Positions 6,746 to 12,534 of a stretch of 17,730 nucleotides of DNA are shown here, in pieces (position 1 is the first letter of the stretch; each line of letters starts with the position of its first letter). Both the position numbers and the translations under genes were made by a program. Source of the stretch: Bacteroidales bacterium (GTDB lineage: Bacteria > Bacteroidota > Bacteroidia > Bacteroidales > Bacteroidaceae); contig SFCY01000042.1 of NCBI GenBank assembly GCA_004558865.1, positions 1-17,730 on the forward strand, in the 5' to 3' direction. The notes beneath the pieces were generated by a model. That model made no database searches. It saw only the letters and a program-made list of their open reading frames with translations, and was not told where the DNA came from.

Positions 6746-8329
6746 ATGAAACCAAGAAAAATGATTATGGCAGCTGCCGCGCTGTTGGTGGCCCTCAGCT
6801 CGGGGGCGCAAATCAAGATCAGCGGCTCCGACGTAGAGTCGATGCGCAAGCTGCAGATGGCCGAATATGCCATACAGAACATATATGTGGACTCCGTCAG
6901 CTCCAACGACCTCACGGAGAACGCCATCCGGGGAATGCTCAGCAGCCTCGATCCCCACTCCACCTATTCGCCCGCCAAGGAGGCCAAGCAGATGATGGAG
7001 TCGCTCCAAGGCTCCTTCGACGGCATCGGCGTGCAGTTCAACATGGACCGCGACACGCTGTTGGTCATCCAGACCATCACCAATGGCCCCTCGGAGAAGG
7101 TGGGCATGCTGCCCGGCGACCGCATCATCAGCGTCAACGACACCGCCATAGCCGGCGTGAAGATGGGACGCGACGAGATTGTGCGCCGCCTGCGCGGCAA
7201 GAGGGGCACCAAGGTGAGGCTCGGCGTGGTGCGCCGCGGCATCCCGGGCGTGCTGACGTTCACCGTCGTGCGCGACAAGATACCCCTCAAGTCCATCGAC
7301 GCCGCCTACATGATCCGCCCCGCCATCGGCTACGTGCGCATCGGCAGCTTCGGCGCATCGACCTACGATGAGTTCATGGCGGCCGTCGACTCGCTCAAGA
7401 GCCAGGGCATGCGCGACTTGGTGCTCGACCTGCAGGACAACGGCGGCGGCTTCCTCAATGCCGCCGTGCGCATAGCCAACGAGTTCCTGCAGCCGGGCGA
7501 CCTCATCGTCTACATGCAGGGGCGCGCCGTGCCGCGCGAGGAATACCGCGCCAAGGGCAACGGCAGACTCTTGGACGGCAAGGTGGTGGTGCTCATCAAC
7601 GAGTTCAGCGCCTCTGCCGCCGAAATCGTCACGGGCGCACTCCAGGACCAGGACCGCGCCACGGTGGTGGGCCGTCGCTCCTTTGGCAAGGGACTCGTGC
7701 AGCGCTCGTTCGACTTCCCCGACGGGTCGATGATGCGTGTCACCATCGCCCACTACTACACGCCCTCGGGACGCTGCATCCAGAAGCCCTACAAGAAGGG
7801 CGACAAGAAGGACTACGACAACGACCTCAACGAGCGGTTCAAGCACGGTGAGTTCTATTCGGCCGACAGCATCCACTTCGCCGACAGCCTGAAATACCAG
7901 ACGCTGCGCAAGCACCGCACTGTCTATGGCGGCGGTGGCGTGATGCCCGACTTCTTCGTGCCGCTCGACACCACGCAGTTCACCCGCTGCAACCGCGAGA
8001 TCTCGGCCCGGGGCATCCTCATCCAAAAGGCCATACGCTACATTGACGACAACCGCAAGAAGCTCCGCCGCCAGTATCCGTCGTTCGAGGATTTCCGCAA
8101 GCGGTATGACACGCCGCAGGACATCATCGACAGCATCATGGCCGAGGGCGAGAAGATGAAGATCAAGCCCAAGGACGAGGCCGATCGCCAGCACACCGTC
8201 GCCGGACTGAAGATGCAGTTCAAGGCCCTCGTGGCCCGTGACTTGTGGGACATGAGCCAGTATTTCGCCATCGTCAACGAGGAGAACCACATCGTCAGGA
8301 AGGCCCTGCAGGAGTTGGGGGCGGAATAA
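6746..8329 (+). CDS. S41 family carboxy-terminal processing protease with PDZ domain
   Basis: A 527-residue periplasmic serine protease of the CtpA/Tsp type. ATG at 6746 is chosen because it directly precedes a signal peptide (MKPRKMIMAAAALLVALSSGAQ). An in-frame ATG at 6650 would add 32 Pro-rich residues, overlap the parE stop and bury that signal. The order is an N-terminal helical region, a PDZ domain (~85-165, with GIGVQFNMDRDT and MLPGDRIISVND), then the catalytic core. The Ser-Lys dyad is S290 (FSASAAE) and K315 (SFGKG); the 25-residue spacing equals that of characterised plant and algal CtpA enzymes. GYVRIGSFG and DLQDNGGGFLNAA are typical core strands. Substrates are unknown. It is probably cotranscribed with parE, 95 bp upstream, and ends at a convergent junction. 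Confidence 0.9.
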   Translation: MKPRKMIMAAAALLVALSSGAQIKISGSDVESMRKLQMAEYAIQNIYVDSVSSNDLTENAIRGMLSSLDPHSTYSPAKEAKQMMESLQGSFDGIGVQFNMDRDTLLVIQTITNGPSEKVGMLPGDRIISVNDTAIAGVKMGRDEIVRRLRGKRGTKVRLGVVRRGIPGVLTFTVVRDKIPLKSIDAAYMIRPAIGYVRIGSFGASTYDEFMAAVDSLKSQGMRDLVLDLQDNGGGFLNAAVRIANEFLQPGDLIVYMQGRAVPREEYRAKGNGRLLDGKVVVLINEFSASAAEIVTGALQDQDRATVVGRRSFGKGLVQRSFDFPDGSMMRVTIAHYYTPSGRCIQKPYKKGDKKDYDNDLNERFKHGEFYSADSIHFADSLKYQTLRKHRTVYGGGGVMPDFFVPLDTTQFTRCNREISARGILIQKAIRYIDDNRKKLRRQYPSFEDFRKRYDTPQDIIDSIMAEGEKMKIKPKDEADRQHTVAGLKMQFKALVARDLWDMSQYFAIVNEENHIVRKALQELGAE

Positions 8330-8406
8330 GGCCTAACCCATAGCCTCCCCTAACCCAAAGCCCCCCTAACCCAAAGACCCCCTGCCCAAAGACCCCCTAA
8401 TCCAAA
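8330..8406 (+). repeat. C-rich tandem repeats after the protease gene
   Basis: Short imperfect units of the form CCCCTAACCCAAAG and CAAAGACCCCCT recur about five times. The strand is very rich in C and nearly devoid of G. It starts within a few bases of the protease stop codon and runs into the perfect stem-loop. This composition is what a Rho-loading region would look like, but that is an inference. Confidence 0.6.
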
Positions 8407-8455
8407 GACCCACCCCCTGCCCCTCCCACTAAAAGGGAGGGGCAGGGGGTGGGTC
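8407..8455. terminator. Bidirectional stem-loop at the protease/receptor junction
   Basis: The arm at 8407-8427 (GACCCACC...CCCTCCC) is the exact reverse complement of 8435-8455: 21 bp perfect with a 7-base loop (ACTAAAA). It sits between two convergent genes, 78 bp past the S41 stop and 35 bp past the receptor stop. There is no long T-run on either strand, so intrinsic termination is uncertain. An RNA-stabilising or Rho-assisted role is also possible. Its sequence family recurs at 15061-15475. Confidence 0.7.
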
Positions 8456-8489
8456 CTTAGGTAGGGGGATGGTCCTTGTGTGTCTTCTT

Positions 8490-11060
8490 TTAAAAGAATC
8501 CCCTGTCGTTGTCCTTATTGTTGAGCTTCTTCTGGTCGTTGTTCTGTTTGCCCGAGAAGAGGTTGTAGCTGATTGTGATGCAGAAAGTGCGCTTCTGACT
8601 GGTAACACTGTTCCAGCTATGCTTGTCGAGCACAGGATTGTCGAGGATGCTGTTCTTGTATTTGGCCGCAGCGAAGGGGAAAATGCATACTAAACCTACC
8701 ATCAGTTGCTTCTTCTGGTAGTAGACGATGAGGTTTTGCGTGTTCTCGGCCGAATTGATGAAGCTGCCGTTGAGTTGCTTGTGTGGTATGCACTGGTAGT
8801 ATTCGGCTCCCCAGCATCCCTTGCGGAAGTCCACTGTCCAGGCCAACGGCATGTAGTGGTGGCGGTGCACGCCGATGATGTCGCTCTTCTCCTTCTGCCA
8901 CTTGTAGCCGGTCTCCACGCCTATCGTGAGCAGGTCGTTGCCGAGCGGCCTGATGGTTAGCGAGCCTGCGAAGCCATAGTTGAGCAGGTAGTCGCAGTTT
9001 TCGTCTCGGCCCACGATCACGCGCTCGTCGTTGACCGTCTGCCACTGGTAGTAGGTGCTGAAGTCGTTGTCAATCTTCCGCGCCTCGGCTGTCAGGTCCA
9101 TGTTGAGCCAAGGCAGGTTGAGCGAGTAGGTGAGGCCGATCTTCTTGTCGAGCGCGCTCTCCAGCCACGGGTTGCCGGAGTAGAGCAGTCCGGGAATGGT
9201 CACGGTGCTGTTGTTGCTCAGGCTGGCGATGTTGGGCGTGATCGTCGACATCTTGCCGTGCAGTCGCAGGGCACCTTTCTTCATGTTGTAGGTAATCAGG
9301 GCTTCGGGCGTGAAGTAGAGTTTGTGGAAGTGCGTGTCGTCGTTGCTCGTGTTGATGTATGTAGCCCCCAAGCTCACGCGATAGCCTATCTTGGCGAATC
9401 CGCCGTTGAGCTGTGCGTAGGCATAGTGCTTGTCGTCGGTGGCGTTGTATTCGTATTCCTTGTAGTCTGACAGCATGTTGCTGATGCGGTAGTCCGACTT
9501 GGCCAGCGTGGCGCGGTAGCCGAGGGCGAGCTGTGTGTGGCCCCAGTTCTTGGTGTAGGCGGCCTCGCCGATGAACGAGTATTTGTTGTTGTGCTGCCGC
9601 ATGTCGTCGTCGAGGGTTTGCTGGGTCTCGTCGTTTTGGATGTTGTGTACATGCTGCTTGTTGTGGAAGAGGGTACCCACGGCGTTGAGCATCACCTCGT
9701 GCCCGCCTGGAAGCTTGCGGTCGAAGTAGAGGTCGAGGGATGGCGAGAAGCTGTTCTGCCGCTGCCGCTTGTCCTGCGTGCCATTGTTCCACAGCGGATT
9801 GCCCGCAGCGTTGATGGCCATGTTGCTGTTCCAGAACCAAGTGAAGATGGTGGGCGTGAACTTCGCCTGAAAGTTGAGGCTGTCGCCACGGGTGAAGAGG
9901 TACTTCAGGTTGAAGTCGTGGCTGGCGTAGCCGAAGTGGTAGGTACCACTATAGTCGTAGGTGGACTGCTTGCCGCCGTCCTTGAAGGTGTATACATCCT
10001 GCTCGTCGCAGTTGGGTGCGTTGCGCAGTTCGAGCCGGTAGTCGAGCGAGAACTGGTGTGGGCCGTGGTTGTACTTGGCGTAGGCATTGGTGTTGTTGAA
10101 TCCCGCCTTTGTACCCTGCATCACGTCGAAGCCTGTGGCGTAGCCGTTCTCGGCGGCACGGGTGTGGATGTTGAGCACGGCGCCGGCGTCAGCGTAGCGA
10201 GCCGGCGGCACCACATAGTAGTCGACGTTGCGGATGTCTTTGGCTTGCAGTGCTTTCAGATCGTTGTCGTTGGCCTCGATGCCGTTGACAAGAATTGTCA
10301 GCGGCTTGCCAGAGAGGGTGGCAAGCTGGCCGCTGAGAACGTCGACGCGCAGTCCGGGCAGCGTGGCAATGAGCTGTTGGGCTTCTCGTGACGCTTTCAC
10401 CTCCTCGTCGGAGAATGTGTAGACGTTGCGGTCCTCGTGCTCCACCTTTCGGCGGCCTTTCACGGTCACCGTCTTCAGGCTGTAGGCGTCGGGGCGCATG
10501 GTCAGTACACCGGCATGGGCCGTAGTGATATGACGGACGAGACGGCGGTAGCCCACACTGGTGAGGCTGACGAGCACGTCGGTGGCCTTGCAGGGAATGA
10601 CGAAGTCGCCGGCCGCTGTGGTCACGCCGCCATTGATGAACGAGGAGTCGCGCGGGTTGAGCACGGCGACATTCACAAACTCCATGGGCTGTCCATTCTC
10701 GTCCACCACACGGCCCGTGAGCTTGCGGCTCTCCTTTTGTATGCATTCCACGAAGATCAGGTCGGGGAAAGGTTTTCCCTGGGCGTCCTTTCCACCGTCC
10801 ACGACTTTCATGCCGATGGGATAGAAGCCGATGATCTGGCGGATGGCGTCGGGAACCGTCTGGTTGCGCACGTCCGTGGTCACCTTGAAGTCTTCCAGGT
10901 CGTCGTAGGCGAAGTTGATCAGATATTGGTGGCTCGCCATGCTCAGATAGCGCAGCGCGTCAGCCATGGAGGTGTTGCGAAACGAGTGGGTGATGGTCTG
11001 GGCGCTGAGGCTTGTGCACAGCACGAGCAGCACGGCGAGAAGTAGCGATTTGTTTCTCAT
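8490..11060 (-). CDS. STN-containing outer-membrane TonB-dependent receptor family protein
   Basis: An 856-residue outer-membrane protein of the group with a carboxypeptidase-regulatory-like domain and an outer-membrane beta-barrel. Order: signal peptide 1-20 (LLVLCTSLSAQ); STN-type signalling domain ~24-88 (MADALRYLSMASHQYLINFAYDD); Ig-like carboxypeptidase-regulatory domain ~113-190 (LTGRVVDENGQPMEFVNVAV); plug ~195-300 (LPGLRVDVLSGQLATLSGKP, then YYVVPPARYADAGAVLNIHT); beta-barrel to about 830, ending in a strand CITISYNLF. A polar Asn/Lys-rich tail extends beyond the barrel. It would bind an extracellular ligand and signal to, or depend on, the anti-sigma factor encoded immediately upstream (ATGA overlap). 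No SusD homologue is adjacent, so a SusCD-type glycan importer is less likely. Ligand unknown. Confidence 0.87.
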   Translation of the reverse strand: MRNKSLLLAVLLVLCTSLSAQTITHSFRNTSMADALRYLSMASHQYLINFAYDDLEDFKVTTDVRNQTVPDAIRQIIGFYPIGMKVVDGGKDAQGKPFPDLIFVECIQKESRKLTGRVVDENGQPMEFVNVAVLNPRDSSFINGGVTTAAGDFVIPCKATDVLVSLTSVGYRRLVRHITTAHAGVLTMRPDAYSLKTVTVKGRRKVEHEDRNVYTFSDEEVKASREAQQLIATLPGLRVDVLSGQLATLSGKPLTILVNGIEANDNDLKALQAKDIRNVDYYVVPPARYADAGAVLNIHTRAAENGYATGFDVMQGTKAGFNNTNAYAKYNHGPHQFSLDYRLELRNAPNCDEQDVYTFKDGGKQSTYDYSGTYHFGYASHDFNLKYLFTRGDSLNFQAKFTPTIFTWFWNSNMAINAAGNPLWNNGTQDKRQRQNSFSPSLDLYFDRKLPGGHEVMLNAVGTLFHNKQHVHNIQNDETQQTLDDDMRQHNNKYSFIGEAAYTKNWGHTQLALGYRATLAKSDYRISNMLSDYKEYEYNATDDKHYAYAQLNGGFAKIGYRVSLGATYINTSNDDTHFHKLYFTPEALITYNMKKGALRLHGKMSTITPNIASLSNNSTVTIPGLLYSGNPWLESALDKKIGLTYSLNLPWLNMDLTAEARKIDNDFSTYYQWQTVNDERVIVGRDENCDYLLNYGFAGSLTIRPLGNDLLTIGVETGYKWQKEKSDIIGVHRHHYMPLAWTVDFRKGCWGAEYYQCIPHKQLNGSFINSAENTQNLIVYYQKKQLMVGLVCIFPFAAAKYKNSILDNPVLDKHSWNSVTSQKRTFCITISYNLFSGKQNNDQKKLNNKDNDRGFF

Positions 11061-11734
11061 CGGTCGGTTCCTCCTGCTGCTTCCAAGACGAGGTTGTCGC
11101 CGTCGACTGTGATGTGGATATGCTCAAACTGGTTCAGTTGCTCCACCACTTGCTCCACGTTGTATTGTTTGTTCCAGTTGAAGTAGAGCCTCGTGTTGGC
11201 AGCCTGTCTGCTGCTGGTCTCTTCCTTCATTCCATAATAGGCGGCAATCTCCTTGAGGATTTCGCCCGCGCTGACATCAACGAACTGCCTCATGCCCGCT
11301 TTGGCTTGGGGTTTCGTCACCGCGGTGTCTGTTGGGGTGGGGGCGGTCTTCGCCTTCTGTAAGCTCCGCAGCGGGGTCTCTACGTTTGTATTCCCTGTTG
11401 TTGGGTGCTGTTGTCTGACGATGGTAATCGTGGCAAAGGCTATACCCGACACGAGCAGGAGTCCTGCAAAGCCGGCGGCCACCTTGCGCCACATCCTGTA
11501 ATGCCGTCGCTCGGGCATATACCGCTGCTGGAAATGGCGTAGTGCTGTTTCTGTCGCGTTGGTGTCGCTATGGGGATTGCCGTCTTCTTTCAGACCGTTC
11601 AAAGCGGCCGCGGTGTCACACATCAGCCGGTAGTACTCCCGGCAGTCCTTGTCGGCAAGCACTTCCTGCCACTCCTCTCGGGAATGGCGGTCGGGCTGGT
11701 CCATCATTTTGATGAGTCTTTCTATCTTGTCCAT
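11057..11734 (-). CDS. Short FecR-like anti-sigma factor
   Basis: The 225 residues have the topology of a membrane anti-sigma factor. There is a cytoplasmic helical N-terminus (~1-83) with an acidic/basic mix (MDKIERLIKMMDQPDRHSRE), one transmembrane helix at ~85-106 (AAGFAGLLLVSGIAFATITI), a Pro/Thr linker (~107-147) and a periplasmic domain (~148-217). The last resembles the C-terminal domain of Bacteroidota FecR proteins (DUF4974): ILKEIAAYYGMKEE then LYFNWNKQYNVEQVVEQLNQ. The large central FecR domain seems to be missing, and family members are usually 300 residues or more, so this is a reduced form. It starts 4 nt after the sigma gene and its stop overlaps the receptor start as ATGA, which indicates tight coupling. 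Function is inferred from architecture and operon. Confidence 0.8.
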   Translation of the reverse strand: MDKIERLIKMMDQPDRHSREEWQEVLADKDCREYYRLMCDTAAALNGLKEDGNPHSDTNATETALRHFQQRYMPERRHYRMWRKVAAGFAGLLLVSGIAFATITIVRQQHPTTGNTNVETPLRSLQKAKTAPTPTDTAVTKPQAKAGMRQFVDVSAGEILKEIAAYYGMKEETSSRQAANTRLYFNWNKQYNVEQVVEQLNQFEHIHITVDGDNLVLEAAGGTDR

Positions 11735-11738
11735 ATTC

Positions 11739-12227
11739 CTATTTGTAGATTAGTTTCTCTTTGAGTGCGTCCAAGGCTTTTCTGATGCGCTTGTAGACTG
11801 CTGTTTCGCTGATGCCCTCCACCTCGGCGATCTCGGCATACGAGAGCTGTTGGGTGTAGCGTTGGGCGAGGATTCGTCGGCTGGTGTCGTCGTTGAGGCT
11901 TTCGATGGCTTGCCTCACCTTGTCGATGCGCTCCTCCATGTCGGCTGTCGCTTCCTGAAGTTGGCTGTCGAGAAGGTAGAGTCCTTGCAGCCGCTGCTGA
12001 ATGGTGCGGTGGCGCAACTGGTTGAGGCAGCGGTTGCGCAGGGCTGTCATCAGAAAGGCCCGTGCCGTGGGGCCTGTGGGGAGAATGTCCTTGCCGATGA
12101 GCGATGCAAAGACTTCCTCCACGGCATCCTCGCTCTCTGCCTGGTCGTGGAGAAGCAGTCGCGCCAAGCGTATCATGTCGGGATAATGCTGGCGGAACAG
12201 TTGGTTGATAACTTCTTTGTTGTCCAT
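11739..12227 (-). CDS. ECF-type RNA polymerase sigma factor
   Basis: The ATG at 12227 gives 162 residues (MDNKEVINQLFRQHYPDMIR). The frame stays open to 12311, but the extra 28 residues come from repeat copy B and leader DNA and are rejected. Region sigma-2 spans ~9-75 (LFRQHYPDMIRLARLLLHDQ, DAVEEVFASLI, RAFLMTALRNRCLNQLRHR). Region sigma-4 spans ~108-158 with the helix-turn-helix AEIAEVEGISETAVYKRIRK. There is no region 1 or 3, as expected for the ECF group. It heads the operon with the anti-sigma factor and receptor. The usual model is release by the receptor/anti-sigma pair and activation of a small regulon including its own operon. The regulon is not visible from sequence; the divergent GH95 promoter is a candidate target. 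Confidence 0.9.
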   Translation of the reverse strand: MDNKEVINQLFRQHYPDMIRLARLLLHDQAESEDAVEEVFASLIGKDILPTGPTARAFLMTALRNRCLNQLRHRTIQQRLQGLYLLDSQLQEATADMEERIDKVRQAIESLNDDTSRRILAQRYTQQLSYAEIAEVEGISETAVYKRIRKALDALKEKLIYK

Positions 12228-12283
12228 ACACTTGTCTATACACTTCAGTTGGGAGAAACCTAACCAAAATAGGAATATTTTTT

Positions 12284-12418
12284 GTAGGAGGTGCGGCGTC
12301 CCGCCGCACAATCATGCATGGGTTCCCGCCGCACAAACTCGCACTGTCTTGCACGGCGGGACGCCGTGCCTCCTACTTTTCTGCAAATTCTTGCACGGCG
12401 GGACGCCGTGCCTCCTAC
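12284..12418. repeat. REP-like palindromic composite, copy B
   Basis: Same structure and orientation as copy A. Forward unit: GTAGGAGG (12284-12291), with stem GTGCGGCG (12291-12298) and CGCCGCAC (12302-12309), loop TCC. Two inverted units have stem GCACGGCG/CGCCGTGC starting at 12351 and 12393, each followed by CCTCCTAC. The core between the forward and first inverted units matches copy A. It lies 57 bp upstream of the sigma-factor ATG. Confidence 0.8.
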
Positions 12419-12430
12419 TTTTCTGCAAAT
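12351..12430. repeat. 42-bp tandem duplication within copy B
   Basis: The inverted unit plus its flank CTTTTCTGCAAAT occurs twice with a 42-bp period (12351 and 12393). The second copy runs into the -7 box of the sigma-factor promoter (CAAATATA, 12426-12433). The duplication is nearly exact, so it appears recent. Confidence 0.75.
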
Positions 12431-12433
12431 ATA
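12426..12433 (-). promoter_or_regulatory. -7 box of the sigma/anti-sigma/receptor operon
   Basis: The minus strand reads TATATTTG, a TAnnTTTG match. A 19-20 bp spacer places the -33 region at about 12453-12456, where no TTG is present. A transcript from here would carry copy B in a leader of roughly 190 nt before the ATG at 12227. Confidence 0.5.
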
Positions 12434-12453
12434 ATGGAATAAGTGCGGATGCC

Positions 12454-12461
12454 ACCATGGT
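12454..12461. promoter_or_regulatory. 8-bp palindrome midway between divergent -7 boxes
   Basis: ACCATGGT is a perfect palindrome centred at 12457.5. The midpoint of the two divergent -7 boxes is 12455.5. It occupies the position of both missing -33 elements, so it is a candidate shared recognition or operator site. An 8-bp palindrome can occur by chance. Confidence 0.3.
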
Positions 12462-12477
12462 TTACAACTTTTTTGGC

Positions 12478-12485
12478 TAACTTTG
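12478..12485 (+). promoter_or_regulatory. -7 box of the GH95 gene
   Basis: TAACTTTG matches TAnnTTTG and lies 50 bp upstream of the ATG at 12535. The -33 position (about 12455-12458) lacks TTG, which suggests dependence on an activator or alternative sigma factor. Confidence 0.55.
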
Positions 12486-12534
12486 CATTCGTAAGAAGCC
12501 GTACACATACGGAATAGAAAACGACAAACCCAAT

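Noticed and set aside
6554..8290. 578-residue open frame on the minus strand
   Set aside because: It is antisense to the S41 protease, whose PDZ and Ser-Lys motifs are unmistakable.
12228..12311. 28-residue N-terminal extension of the sigma factor
   Set aside because: It starts inside REP-like copy B and adds sequence absent from typical ECF factors; MDNKEVINQLF at 12227 is the normal kind of start.
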